A stretch of 64,000 nt of DNA from RHLJ01 sp965212165 (lineage in GTDB: Bacteria > Bacteroidota > Rhodothermia > Balneolales > Balneolaceae): positions 2,914,001 through 2,978,000 of the forward strand of contig OZ243096.1 in the NCBI GenBank assembly GCA_965212165.1, in the 5' to 3' direction. Below, in pieces: positions 10,131-19,285 of the stretch. Below the pieces are notes generated by a model, which worked only from the letters and a program-made list of their open reading frames with translations, was not told the origin of the DNA and did no database searches. Made by a program: the position numbers and the translations under genes. Position 1 is the first letter of the stretch, and each line of letters begins with the position of its first letter.

Positions 10131-11573
10131 TTGAAGTTGAATTTTTGGAAGAATAAAATACAGTTAGATTTATTAAAAAGGCATGTTGGTCCATTTCTAT
10201 TCTGCTTTTTTACATTGATGTTTCTACTACTAATGCAGTTTCTTATTCTTCATGTAGATAAACTCATTGGTAAGGACATACCAGTACCTGTGATTATTGA
10301 GCTAATGCTTACTAATCTAGCCTATATGGTTGTACTTGCTGCTCCAATGGCAGTGTTGGTTGCTACATTAATGGCTTTCGGGAAATTTTCGGAGTTAAAT
10401 GAACTCACAGCACTTAGATCATCTGGGGTAAATCCTTTTGCAATTATACGCCCTGTTTTAATTGCTTCATTCTTTATGTTTTTATTTTTAGCATGGTTCT
10501 CAAACAGTGTATTACCTGAAGCAAATAATAAAGCTCGTTCACTTTTTATTGATATAAGATTAAAAAAACCTGGATTCGAACTTCAACCAAATGTGTTTTA
10601 TGATGGCATTGAAGGTTACACATTCCTAGTTAAAGATATAGATAACCGGACAGATAGCCTTTATAACATTACTCTTTTTCAAGAACCAACTAAGGCTAGA
10701 AATCGGGCTTATATAAAAGCTGAAAGAGGTTTTTTAAGTAGTGAGGGAAATCAAGGGCTCACACTTATGCTGGAAAATGGAGAAGTTCTAAGATACTTAG
10801 ATCGAAATGCTACCTCTTTTAAAGATAATCTGGAAGGAACAGCCTTTTCAAAATACCGTCTCACATTCGATTTATCAGACTTAGAATTCTCTCGTTCTGA
10901 TCCAAATAGAAGAAGTAGAAGTGATCGAACAATGAGTATGCAAGCCATGTCGGTTGTTGTTGATACTCTTCAAATGGAAATTCGAGAGTATATTGAAAAC
11001 GCTTCGTCTCAGAATAGTTTTCAATCTTTAGGTTTAATTGAAAAAAACCGTGAAGTGGAGAACAATACCATATTAAATACTTTTGAGGATTATGATTCTA
11101 CTTACACCGCAGTAAGATCCGAATTCTTTGCTTTAAACAATGTTTCAAATAGTTCATATCAATCCAGACTACTCGGCATTAGTCAAACTCGACTTGATGA
11201 AAATAAATCTAAGCTAGAAGGGTATTCGTCAAATGTTATTTGGCGACTTAAACGAGTTAATAAATACCTTGTTGAAATATATAAGAAACTATCTATCCCC
11301 TTTGCCTGCCTGGTATTTGTACTACTTGGAGCTCCAATTGGAATAATGATACGACGTGGTAATTTTGGATATGCTGCTATTATAAGTGCGGTTATTCTAA
11401 CTATTTATTGGATATCTATTATACAAGGTGAAAAACTCGCCGATCGACTTTATATAACTCCATTTTGGGGAATGTGGAGCTTCAATATTATTTTTTCGGT
11501 TATAGGTATCTTTTTAATTATCCGATTATCAACAGATTTTAGAATCTCAAATCTACTGAGAAGAAATGATTAA
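10131..11573 (+). CDS. lptF: LPS export permease, LptF/LptG (YjgP/YjgQ) family
   Basis: This is one of two adjacent paralogous permeases. In the LptB2FGC ABC transporter, LptF and LptG extract lipopolysaccharide from the inner membrane. The 480-residue protein has three N-terminal membrane helices (about 18-38, 60-80, 105-125), a large periplasmic beta-jellyroll region (about 130-370), and three C-terminal helices. Family traits include ELNELTALRSSGVNPFAIIRP after helix 2 and the SIPFACLVFVLLGAPIG motif opening the last membrane block. The periplasmic part is long and carries a Ser/Arg-rich loop (SDPNRRSRSDRT). The start is a TTG. It overlaps the next gene by eight bases. F versus G is assigned by order only. 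Confidence 0.88.
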   Translation: MKLNFWKNKIQLDLLKRHVGPFLFCFFTLMFLLLMQFLILHVDKLIGKDIPVPVIIELMLTNLAYMVVLAAPMAVLVATLMAFGKFSELNELTALRSSGVNPFAIIRPVLIASFFMFLFLAWFSNSVLPEANNKARSLFIDIRLKKPGFELQPNVFYDGIEGYTFLVKDIDNRTDSLYNITLFQEPTKARNRAYIKAERGFLSSEGNQGLTLMLENGEVLRYLDRNATSFKDNLEGTAFSKYRLTFDLSDLEFSRSDPNRRSRSDRTMSMQAMSVVVDTLQMEIREYIENASSQNSFQSLGLIEKNREVENNTILNTFEDYDSTYTAVRSEFFALNNVSNSSYQSRLLGISQTRLDENKSKLEGYSSNVIWRLKRVNKYLVEIYKKLSIPFACLVFVLLGAPIGIMIRRGNFGYAAIISAVILTIYWISIIQGEKLADRLYITPFWGMWSFNIIFSVIGIFLIIRLSTDFRISNLLRRND

Positions 11574-12648
11574 GCATTTCAATAAATATGTATTCTTTAG
11601 GCTATTTACTATCACAGCCTTTGTTCTATTGATTCTTATTTTCATTTTTATAATGATCGACTTTTCAGAGAATAGTGATGATTTCACTGATCGTGGTGCT
11701 ACTTTTTTAGAAATTTGGAGTGATTATTATCTGAATTATATTCCTGAAATGATACGTTTGGTTATTCCAATGGCCGTATTTTCAGCTTGTTTATTTTTAA
11801 CCGGACAATTATCAGAAAGGTTAGAAATAACAGCATTAAAAGCAGCAGGAGTAAGTTTATACCGACTCATTATACCGTATATCGCCTTCGCTATATTTTG
11901 TGCAGTCACTATTAGTGTTTTGGACGCATATGTGATCCCTACTTCTAATAAAGCTAGAATTGAATTTGAAGATAAGTTCATCAAGCAAAAGAATGAAAGA
12001 ATAGATAGAAATGATGTTTATAGAGAAATTTCTGAAAACTCGATTCTTCAAGTCAATTATTTCGATGATGAAAAGAACATTGCCTATCGTATTCGGCTTA
12101 TAAATTTTGATGAACTCTCGGTTAAAAAAACTATATCTGCCACAAATATGTCGTGGAGAGAAGATACCGGTATGTGGCGACTTGTGTCTGTGAGAGAACG
12201 TGTTTATTCTGATTCAGGATTTGTCGAAAATTCATTCTCTGGTATTGACACTTTATTATCCATACTCCCTCAAGATTTAGCTCGAAGTACCTCTGATATA
12301 TATCAGCTTACTTACCCAGAAGCAAGACAGTATATTGCTTCAATCGAACGCAGTGGGGCTGGTGGTATCAACATTCCAAAAGTTCATTTTTATGGAAGGT
12401 TAGCCTATCCACTTTCTATTATAGTTGTTGTAGTCGTAGGCTTTTCAGTTGCTGCCGTAAGACGAAGAGGTGGGAAAGGGATTTATATCGCCGCTGGTTT
12501 ATCAATTAGTTTTCTATACCTCGCATTCATGAAGATAGCTGAACCTTTTGGTGCTCATGGTACTATTAGTCCTGAATTAGCCGCAACTCTCCCACATGCA
12601 TTCTTTTTTCTGTTGGGCATATTTCTTCTAGTTCAAGCTAGAAAATAA
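11566..12648 (+). CDS. lptG: LPS export permease, LptG-like (YjgP/YjgQ) family
   Basis: This is the second permease of the pair, 360 residues, the usual family length. It has three N-terminal helices (about 12-32, 62-82, 105-125), a periplasmic domain, and three C-terminal helices starting near PKVHFYGRLAYPLSIIVVVVVGFSVAA. The coupling-helix region SERLEITALKAAGVSLYRLIIPY matches the cytoplasmic loop that contacts LptB. The ATG at 11566 lies inside the 3' end of lptF, so translation is likely coupled. The ATPase LptB and bridge proteins LptA/C/D are not in this window. It ends two bases before the convergent DUF3467 gene. Confidence 0.88.
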   Translation: MIKHFNKYVFFRLFTITAFVLLILIFIFIMIDFSENSDDFTDRGATFLEIWSDYYLNYIPEMIRLVIPMAVFSACLFLTGQLSERLEITALKAAGVSLYRLIIPYIAFAIFCAVTISVLDAYVIPTSNKARIEFEDKFIKQKNERIDRNDVYREISENSILQVNYFDDEKNIAYRIRLINFDELSVKKTISATNMSWREDTGMWRLVSVRERVYSDSGFVENSFSGIDTLLSILPQDLARSTSDIYQLTYPEARQYIASIERSGAGGINIPKVHFYGRLAYPLSIIVVVVVGFSVAAVRRRGGKGIYIAAGLSISFLYLAFMKIAEPFGAHGTISPELAATLPHAFFFLLGIFLLVQARK

Positions 12649-12650
12649 AA

Positions 12651-12968
12651 TCAAGCTTCCGGTTGTGGACCACGATACATAGGAATATCAACTTTTTCTC
12701 TGGTGTTGATAGGCCCATGTTCATCTTCAAAGCGTTTTACATTATCATTTAATGCAGTAGCTAATCTTTTTGCATGGTCTGGAGTTAAAATCATTCTTTT
12801 AGCAACTTTTGCTTTTGGAACTCCAGGCATCACCGCTATAAAATCGAGGATAAATTCGGATGGTGAATGAGTGATCATCACCAAATTAGAATAAGTACCA
12901 TTTGCTTCTGTTTCCGGTAATTCGATTTCCATCTTTCCCGGATTTCCTGTTTGATTATTTTGTGCCAT
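12651..12968 (-). CDS. DUF3467 family protein
   Basis: This is a 105-residue protein matching the DUF3467 family by its core: SNLVMITHSPSEFILDFIAVMPG, then KAKVAKRMILTPDHAKRLATALNDNV. No catalytic motif is visible and the family's function is unknown. It has no signal peptide and is probably cytoplasmic. An unusually clear Shine-Dalgarno (AAGGAG) sits 6-7 bases upstream of the ATG and overlaps the stop codon of the upstream cystathionine synthase-like gene, so the two are probably translated together. Confidence 0.8.
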   Translation of the reverse strand: MAQNNQTGNPGKMEIELPETEANGTYSNLVMITHSPSEFILDFIAVMPGVPKAKVAKRMILTPDHAKRLATALNDNVKRFEDEHGPINTREKVDIPMYRGPQPEA

Positions 12969-12978
12969 AGTTATCTCC

Positions 12979-13962
12979 TTAATCTAAAAATCCTTGCTCT
13001 TTCATCCACTCGTCATTGTATACTTTCCCAATATAGCGAGTTCCGCTATCTGGAAGAATTATCACCATTACATCGTCTTTTCCTAATGGATTGCCTTGCA
13101 TATATTTAATTGCGCCTTCAACAGCAGCACCACACGACCAACCTATAAATAGTCCTTCTTCTTTTGCAAGTCTTCTAGTGGTAAGTGCAGAGTCTTTATC
13201 ATTCACTTGAAGCACAGTATCTACATATTGAAAGTCGATTGTCCCAGGAATTATATCTTCACCAATACCTTCTGTCATGTATGGTTTGATTTCATTTTTA
13301 TCAAATTCACCTGTTTCGAAATACTTTTTATAAACAGATCCTACTGAATCAATTCCGATTACTTTAATATCAGAGTTTTGTTCTTTCAAATATTTACCAA
13401 CTCCTGAAATAGTCCCTCCAGTTCCCATACCAGCAACATAATGGGTTATTTTTCCTTCAGTTTGTTCCCAGATTTCTGGACCTGTAGTTTCATAGTGAGC
13501 TTGAAGATTACTCTTATTGTCGTACTGATTTGGATAGTAAGAATTAGGAATTTCTTTACTTAATCTTTTAGCAACTGAATAATAACTTTTCGGATCGTCG
13601 GGTTCCACATTAGTAGGACATACAATTACTTCAGCTCCTACTGCTTTCAAAATATCTACTTTAGATTGACTTTGTTTGTCGGTTGTAGTGAATACACACT
13701 TATACCCTTTAGCAATTGCAGCTAATGCTAAACCCATTCCAGTATTCCCTGAGGTTCCTTCAATAATTGTACCACCTGGGCTAATTAAACCAGCTTTCTC
13801 AGCATCATCGATCATCTTAATTCCAATTCGATCTTTAATACTATTTCCTGGATTGAAATATTCTACTTTAGCTAAAATTGTGCCTTCTGAATCACCATTT
13901 ACTTTATTAAGCTTAACAATAGGAGTATTTCCAGTTGCCTCTATAATTGAATTAAGATACAT
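12979..13962 (-). CDS. PLP-dependent cysteine synthase / cystathionine beta-synthase-like enzyme
   Basis: This is a fold-type II PLP enzyme of 327 residues. The Schiff-base lysine is Lys43 in NPGNSIKDRIG; the substrate loop GTSGNTG is at 69-75; a GTGGT phosphate-binding loop follows mid-protein. Many segments match cystathionine beta-synthase better than CysK: GLALAAIAKGYKC, KVDILKAVGAEVI, the PTN/DDP region, RLSKEIPNSYYPNQY, and a C-terminus GKVYNDEWMKEQGFL that parallels the end of the CBS catalytic core. The regulatory CBS-domain pair is absent. It therefore either condenses serine with homocysteine (transsulfuration) or makes cysteine; sequence alone does not decide. It is the first gene of a two-gene unit with DUF3467. 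Confidence 0.88.
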   Translation of the reverse strand: MYLNSIIEATGNTPIVKLNKVNGDSEGTILAKVEYFNPGNSIKDRIGIKMIDDAEKAGLISPGGTIIEGTSGNTGMGLALAAIAKGYKCVFTTTDKQSQSKVDILKAVGAEVIVCPTNVEPDDPKSYYSVAKRLSKEIPNSYYPNQYDNKSNLQAHYETTGPEIWEQTEGKITHYVAGMGTGGTISGVGKYLKEQNSDIKVIGIDSVGSVYKKYFETGEFDKNEIKPYMTEGIGEDIIPGTIDFQYVDTVLQVNDKDSALTTRRLAKEEGLFIGWSCGAAVEGAIKYMQGNPLGKDDVMVIILPDSGTRYIGKVYNDEWMKEQGFLD

Positions 13963-14049
13963 GAACTATAATTTGATGTTTATTTCTATACCTCTAAACT
14001 AAGAAATAATTCAGCGAGGGGCATATTTTAGATTGAAGAGAATACAACT

Positions 14050-14079
14050 TTTGGCTTAATCATATTCCATGTATCTTTG
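14050..14079 (+). promoter_or_regulatory. Bacteroidota-type promoter TTTG-N18-TATCTTTG
   Basis: A TTTG at 14050-14053 and a perfect TAnnTTTG (TATCTTTG, 14072-14079) are separated by 18 bases. Transcription is expected to start about 4-7 bases after the -7 box. This box contains the upstream TTG that could otherwise be read as a start codon, so it supports the ATG at 14104 as the start of the DUF4290-like gene, with a leader of about 20 bases. Confidence 0.6.
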
Positions 14080-14103
14080 CTCGAACTAAATAAACAGATT
14101 TTC

Positions 14104-14379
14104 ATGTTCATAGAACAAAAAAAACCAAAAGATTTTGACTGCGGATATAATCTAGATTTGATGATTGCTGCTATACCTCGTCTACCTGAAGGCGAAGAGC
14201 GTCTAGCTTATGCCAAACGTGTAGTTGGGCTAATCAAACAAAGTCACCCTAATTGGGTAAATGAAGATGGTACTAGCCAAGCAGCGTGGGATTTTCTTTA
14301 TGAAATAGCTGACTTCGACTTAGAAGCTCACGGTATTCATAACCCATTTAAAAACGGACAACAGGACGACGCAAAATAG
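14104..14379 (+). CDS. Small DUF4290-like protein
   Basis: This is a 91-residue soluble protein without a signal peptide. The arrangement (CGYNLDLMIAAIPRLPEGEERLAYAKRVVGLIKQ followed by DFLYEIADFDLE) resembles DUF4290, a small helical family common in Bacteroidota with unknown function; the assignment is from memory of the family and is moderate. An open frame extends upstream to a TTG at 14077, but that codon lies in a strong -7 promoter box, so the ATG at 14104 is preferred. It stands about 90 bases before the men operon, but a separate leader with an inverted repeat lies in between. Confidence 0.7.
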   Translation: MFIEQKKPKDFDCGYNLDLMIAAIPRLPEGEERLAYAKRVVGLIKQSHPNWVNEDGTSQAAWDFLYEIADFDLEAHGIHNPFKNGQQDDAK

Positions 14380-14427
14380 TGTCTTAATCTGAGTAAAATC
14401 CTTTCAAAAAACTTTATTATTGTCAAT

Positions 14428-14445
14428 TTTCAATTTATATTGAAA
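14428..14445 (+). promoter_or_regulatory. Perfect inverted repeat upstream of menF
   Basis: TTTCAAT-TTAT-ATTGAAA is a perfect 7-base-arm dyad with a 4-base spacer, ending 23 bases before the menF ATG. It may be an operator for the menaquinone operon or a small RNA hairpin in its leader. Its AT richness makes chance possible. Confidence 0.35.
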
Positions 14446-14468
14446 GTTAAATCTAATAAGTAAGTTTG

Positions 14469-15935
14469 ATGCCTAAAAACACCGTACAAGAGTCGGTACT
14501 TCACACATCTTTTCAAAAGCAGATTGGCTTGAAAGGACTAAAGAAATTTCTGTCTAGCATCTCTTTTTCTGAAGGTGATAGAAACGAGTATTTAGCACTT
14601 TCAATTTCAATTCCATCAGTAGATCTACTTGCTGTAATTGAGCAAGATAAACATAGAGATAGCTTTCAATATTATTGGGAGAAACCAGTAGATGAATTTT
14701 CGATTGCGGCTTCAGGTGAATTAGAGAGAATAATTTCAAAAGGTGAGTCTAGATTTAAAGATTCTTCAACTAGAGGAAAAGAAGTACTCAGTCGCGTTCA
14801 TCATTTAAGTGGAATAAAGCATCAAAATGCTGTTGTACATCTATTTGGTGGATTTTCATTCTTTGATGAAAATAACTCAAACATATGGAATTCTTTTCAA
14901 TCTTCTTCCTTTACACTTCCAGAATGGATGATTATCAAAGAAGGAAATTGTACGATTTTAACTTTTCTACTTTCTGTTCAAAGTGATCATTCTTCAGAAA
15001 AAATATATTCAATTATAGAACATCAGCTTTCAGAGCTTGAACATATTCTATCGGCGGATCAATATTATTTAAATACTGAAAAGGATAAACGGTTTAAACT
15101 AGATGTGCCCGGTAATGATTCTGAAGAACATTTAAGATGGATTGATACCATTACAAAGGCAAAAAATGCAATAAATGACGGAGCATTTGAAAAAGTTGTA
15201 TTAGCGCGACAACTTAAAATAAAACTAAATCAAAAAATTAAGGATACCCATATTCTTAATCGCCTTCGGTTTCAATATCCTGATTGTTATTCATTTTTAA
15301 TTCGTCAAGATTCCAAATCTAGCTTCATCGGCTGTACTCCTGAGCGTCTAGCATCTTTCAATTCAAAATTTGTATTAACAGAAGGACTTGCCGGAAGTAC
15401 TTCTAGAGGTAAAACTGCTTCAGAAGATGCTGTACTTGAGTATAATCTCCTTCATAGTAATAAAGATCTAAGAGAGCATGATATAGTATTAGAAGCAATA
15501 GAGGAAAATTTAGAGCATTATTCTGATGACGTTCAACATCCAACATCACCACTCGTAAAAAAACTTTCAAATGTTCAACATTTATACACTCCAATAACAG
15601 CAATTATTAGAGAAGGTGTTTCAAGAACTGAAGTATTGAAAACGTTACATCCTACTCCAGCTGTAGGAGGATTCCCAAGAAACAAAGCTGTGAACTTTAT
15701 TAGAGAAAATGAAAATTTCAACAGAGGTTGGTACGCCTCTCCAATTGGTTGGATAAATGCTCATGGAAATGGAGAGTTTATTGTTGCAATAAGAAGTGGA
15801 TTAATAAAAAATGATGAAGTGCGTTTTTTTGCAGGATGTGGTATTGTTGAGGACTCCGATCCTCAAAAAGAGTGGGAAGAAACAAATCTGAAATTTATAC
15901 CAATGCTGACAGCCTTAGAATATGCCGGAACTTAA
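14469..15935 (+). CDS. menF: Isochorismate synthase MenF
   Basis: MenF converts chorismate to isochorismate, the entry step of menaquinone synthesis. The C-terminal half has the chorismate-binding fold: FEKVVLARQL with the general-base lysine near residue 242, IGCTPERLASF, LTEGLAGSTSRG, LHPTPAVGGFPRNKAV, and FFAGCGIVEDSDPQKEWEETNLKF with Mg-binding acids. The 488-residue length fits the family. The protein could be called an isochorismate synthase of the EntC/DhbC type, but the downstream menD fixes the pathway. A TTG codon precedes the ATG directly; the ATG at 14469 is preferred. It overlaps menD by 14 bases. Confidence 0.93.
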   Translation: MPKNTVQESVLHTSFQKQIGLKGLKKFLSSISFSEGDRNEYLALSISIPSVDLLAVIEQDKHRDSFQYYWEKPVDEFSIAASGELERIISKGESRFKDSSTRGKEVLSRVHHLSGIKHQNAVVHLFGGFSFFDENNSNIWNSFQSSSFTLPEWMIIKEGNCTILTFLLSVQSDHSSEKIYSIIEHQLSELEHILSADQYYLNTEKDKRFKLDVPGNDSEEHLRWIDTITKAKNAINDGAFEKVVLARQLKIKLNQKIKDTHILNRLRFQYPDCYSFLIRQDSKSSFIGCTPERLASFNSKFVLTEGLAGSTSRGKTASEDAVLEYNLLHSNKDLREHDIVLEAIEENLEHYSDDVQHPTSPLVKKLSNVQHLYTPITAIIREGVSRTEVLKTLHPTPAVGGFPRNKAVNFIRENENFNRGWYASPIGWINAHGNGEFIVAIRSGLIKNDEVRFFAGCGIVEDSDPQKEWEETNLKFIPMLTALEYAGT

Positions 15936-17634
15936 TCCTCAAAATCTAAATTTTTACTGGGCAACAACTTTTGTCCGTTCGTTATTTGAAGAAGGCGTAA
16001 GACACGTTATAATATCACCAGGTTCAAGATCAACACCACTAACTCTTGCATTTGCTGCGCATCAAGGGTTTCAGAAACATGTTATTATTGATGAGCGATC
16101 TGCAGCTTTCACAGCTCTTGGGATTGGAAAGGGATCGGGAATTCCAGCTTGTTTAGTGTGCACATCTGGTACAGCTCTCGCTAATTATTTACCTGCTGTT
16201 ATAGAAGCCACACAATCCGGAGTTCCTTTAATTGTTGCTAGCGCTGATCGGCCACCACATCAACGCAGTATTGGTGCTTCTCAAACTATTGACCAAATTA
16301 AAATTTTTGGTGATTACCCTGTATTCTTTCATGAAGCTGGTGAGCCAAATAATAGTGAACCTAGTATTTCACGTATTCAAAAGGTTGCTATTCAAGGAGT
16401 AAATAATTCGATATTAAAAGGTGGTGTTAGTCACATAAATTTCGCTTTTTCTAAACCTTTTGAACCAACTCCAGAGTTTTTAGAGAATATTGAAAAGGAA
16501 AATGAGAAACATGCAAAGCAATCATTTAATAATCTAGAAACAACGACTTCGACAACCGAAGTAGATGAGCTTTTTTGGTCAGAACTAGTTTCTTCAGAGC
16601 GTCCAGTTTTTATTATTGGTCCTTCTCATCCGAATGCAAATCTTGGTATGATTACGGAACTTGCCAAATGCTTAAATGCTCCGATTCTTGCAGAACCAGG
16701 CTCGAATATTCCTTCTTCTAAATATACAATAACTGGGTTTGATGGCTTTTTGAGAAACTTAGAAATCTCTGAGAAATTGAAACCTGATCTCATATTACGA
16801 TTTGGTGAGGAACCTGTTAGTAAAGCATTAACGAATTATATTCTCCAAAATAATGCATGCTCACAGATACGGTTTAGTCAAGATACTTCTATTGCTGATG
16901 AAACACTTACAGCTACTAAATATCTAACAGTATCTGGTGAGCTAACTATTCCGGAAATTTCAGGTTCTACTGATAAGAATTGGCTAAAAGATTGGAGAAA
17001 ATATCAAAAGGAATTCAAACAATTTCGAGAAGATCAACTCCACCCTTCTACTCCGTTATCAGATGGCTATGTTTTTCTTGAACTGAGTAACTTAATACCA
17101 AAGAAATCATTTATCATGGTTTCTAACTCTTTTCCAGTCCGTGATCTTTCTCTTTTTTGTGATTATGATGGACGTGAAATTTATGTTAACAGAGGAGCTG
17201 CAGGAATTGATGGCATTACTTCGACATCTTTTGGTTTAAGTAAATCTCTAAAAAAAACAGGCGTTTTATTTATTGGGGATATAGCCTTCTTACATGATAC
17301 AAATGCATTATTAAATGCTCAGTCTATCGTGGACAGATTATTCATAGTGATTTTAAATAATGGCGGTGGTACCATTTTCCGAATGCTACCAATCAAAAAA
17401 TATAAAAAAGAGTATTCCGAGTATTTTGAAACACCTCAAAATGTATCCGTTGCAGCTCTTTGTAGAGCTTATAAAATAGATCATGCTCTTATTTCACGAC
17501 CTGAACAGCTAATATCAAACTTTGAAGAACGACTAGAAAAACCTGGAGTTCATGTTTTAGAATGTATTACAGATCCAGACGCTTCAATGGATATAAGAAA
17601 TATTCTATGGAATTACCCAGGAACTGATTCGTGA
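15922..17634 (+). CDS. menD: SEPHCHC synthase MenD
   Basis: MenD is the thiamine-diphosphate enzyme that joins 2-oxoglutarate to isochorismate. At 570 residues it has the family length. The N-terminal PYR domain contains ISPGSRSTPLTLAFA and the catalytic Glu58 in IIDERSAAF, followed by CTSGTALANYLPAVIEA and the signature SADRPPHQRSIGASQTIDQ. The C-terminal PP domain has GDIAFLHDTNALL for ThDP-Mg binding and VILNNGGGTIFRMLP. It sits between menF and menH with short overlaps, so the four men genes form one transcription unit. Confidence 0.96.
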   Translation: MPELNPQNLNFYWATTFVRSLFEEGVRHVIISPGSRSTPLTLAFAAHQGFQKHVIIDERSAAFTALGIGKGSGIPACLVCTSGTALANYLPAVIEATQSGVPLIVASADRPPHQRSIGASQTIDQIKIFGDYPVFFHEAGEPNNSEPSISRIQKVAIQGVNNSILKGGVSHINFAFSKPFEPTPEFLENIEKENEKHAKQSFNNLETTTSTTEVDELFWSELVSSERPVFIIGPSHPNANLGMITELAKCLNAPILAEPGSNIPSSKYTITGFDGFLRNLEISEKLKPDLILRFGEEPVSKALTNYILQNNACSQIRFSQDTSIADETLTATKYLTVSGELTIPEISGSTDKNWLKDWRKYQKEFKQFREDQLHPSTPLSDGYVFLELSNLIPKKSFIMVSNSFPVRDLSLFCDYDGREIYVNRGAAGIDGITSTSFGLSKSLKKTGVLFIGDIAFLHDTNALLNAQSIVDRLFIVILNNGGGTIFRMLPIKKYKKEYSEYFETPQNVSVAALCRAYKIDHALISRPEQLISNFEERLEKPGVHVLECITDPDASMDIRNILWNYPGTDS

Positions 17635-18452
17635 TGAATCTCAGAATTCGTGGCATATCATATTTTATTAATCAACATCAGGAAAACCCTAAATTACCCA
17701 TTCTTGTATTACTTCATGGATTCTTAGGTTCGGGTAAAGTATTTGAGTATTTAATACCTCATTTAAAAAGTTACTGCAATCCTATAACAATTGATCTACT
17801 TGGTCATGGCAAAACTGAAGGGGCTGAACTTCACTATCGTTTTTCTACTAAAGAACATGTAGCTGATCTAATAAAGCTAATTAGTGAACAGATTACATCA
17901 CCTCTTTTTCTTTACGGATATAGTATGGGAGCACGATTAGCACTACAAATCGCATTAATCCGACCAGATTTACTCCAAGGTTTAATGCTCGAAAGTGGAA
18001 CTTTTGGAATAGAAGATGAAACTGAACGACAAGCACGTCAAGCATTAGATGCATCAAGAGCAGATCAAATTATGGGGAATTTCAAAGGCTTTTTAAGTGA
18101 ATGGAAAACGAAACCACTATTTCAATCTTCACTTTCAAAAGAGCAATTAACTTCGATTAATGAAATTCAAAAGAATCAGAACTCAACTTGGATGGCTAAT
18201 AGCTTGCTTGGTTTTGGAACAGGAACAATGCCTTGTGTTCGTAATAATCTGAGCGATATAGTTTGTCCGACTAAACTAATTGTTGGTGAACAGGACACTA
18301 AATTTTGTCATATTAATCAAACTATGAATAGAGAAATAAATTCTTCATCTCTTTCAATTGTTGAGGATTCTAATCATAGAGTTCATCTTGAGCAACCAAT
18401 AACGTGTGCCGAAATCATTAAAATCTTTATCAATAAACACCAATTATCATGA
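17634..18452 (+). CDS. menH: SHCHC synthase MenH, alpha/beta hydrolase
   Basis: MenH eliminates pyruvate from SEPHCHC to give SHCHC. The protein is an alpha/beta hydrolase: VLLHGFLGSGKVFEYLIPHL forms the oxyanion region, FLYGYSMGARLALQIAL carries the nucleophile Ser (about residue 97), VGEQDTKF the acid, and EDSNHRVHLEQP the His. The position between menD and menB supports MenH over a generic hydrolase. The ATG shares its A with the menD stop (TGATG), and a GTG three bases upstream is an alternative. The length, 272 aa, is normal. Confidence 0.9.
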   Translation: MNLRIRGISYFINQHQENPKLPILVLLHGFLGSGKVFEYLIPHLKSYCNPITIDLLGHGKTEGAELHYRFSTKEHVADLIKLISEQITSPLFLYGYSMGARLALQIALIRPDLLQGLMLESGTFGIEDETERQARQALDASRADQIMGNFKGFLSEWKTKPLFQSSLSKEQLTSINEIQKNQNSTWMANSLLGFGTGTMPCVRNNLSDIVCPTKLIVGEQDTKFCHINQTMNREINSSSLSIVEDSNHRVHLEQPITCAEIIKIFINKHQLS

Positions 18453-19285
18453 ACTGGGAAACTGTAAAAGAATACGAAGACATTACATATAAGAAATGCG
18501 ATGGAGTAGCCCGAATAGCATTTAATCGTCCAGATGTAAGAAATGCCTTTCGTCCTAAAACTGTATTCGAAATGTATGAAGCCCTTTCTGATGCTAAAGA
18601 AGATAATGAGATTGGTGTAGTTTTAATTTCAGGTGAAGGACCATCATCAAAAGATGGAAAGTGGGCATTCTGCTCTGGTGGTGATCAAAATGTTCGTAGT
18701 AAAACTGGATATAAAGCTGACGATGGGATTCCAAGATTAAATGTTCTTGAAGTTCAACGATTAATTCGATTCATGCCTAAAGTGGTAATTGCCGTTGTAC
18801 CGGGCTGGGCAGTTGGTGGCGGACATAGTCTCCATGTGACCTGCGATCTAACCTTAGCGAGTAAGGAACATGCTATTTTCAAACAAACTGATGCTGATGT
18901 CGCAAGTTTCGATGGTGGATTTGGTTCTGCACTTTTAGCAAGACAAACTGGTCAAAAAAGAGCTCGCGAGATTTTCTTTCTAGGAAGAAATTATTCCGCT
19001 CAAGAAGCATACGAAATGGGAATGGTAAATGCAGTTATTCCTCATAGCGAATTAGAAGATACAGCCTTTGAATGGGCCCAAGAAATTTTAGCAAAGAGTC
19101 CAACTGCTATCAAAATGATTAAATTCGCATTTAATCTAATTGATGATGGATTAGTGGGACAACAAGTTTTTGCGGGCGAAGCAACACGTTTAGCTTATAT
19201 GACAGATGAAGCTGAGGAAGGAAAAAAAGCATTCTTAGAAAAAAGAAAACCAGATTGGAGTAAGTTTGGGAGATCACCTTCCTAA
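18449..19285 (+). CDS. menB: 1,4-dihydroxy-2-naphthoyl-CoA synthase MenB (carboxylate/Asp type)
   Basis: MenB closes the second ring of naphthoquinone from o-succinylbenzoyl-CoA. It is a crotonase-fold protein of 278 residues with AFCSGGDQNVR (oxyanion hole), PGWAVGGGHSLHVTCDLTLAS, and the C-terminal KKAFLEKRKPDWSKFGRSP that is diagnostic for MenB. The motif FKQTDADVASFDGG has Asp148 where E. coli MenB has the glycine that binds bicarbonate. This marks the second class of MenB, in which the side-chain carboxylate replaces bicarbonate. menC, menE and menA are not nearby. The start overlaps menH by four bases; the stop overlaps a convergent gene by four. Confidence 0.96.
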   Translation: MNWETVKEYEDITYKKCDGVARIAFNRPDVRNAFRPKTVFEMYEALSDAKEDNEIGVVLISGEGPSSKDGKWAFCSGGDQNVRSKTGYKADDGIPRLNVLEVQRLIRFMPKVVIAVVPGWAVGGGHSLHVTCDLTLASKEHAIFKQTDADVASFDGGFGSALLARQTGQKRAREIFFLGRNYSAQEAYEMGMVNAVIPHSELEDTAFEWAQEILAKSPTAIKMIKFAFNLIDDGLVGQQVFAGEATRLAYMTDEAEEGKKAFLEKRKPDWSKFGRSPS

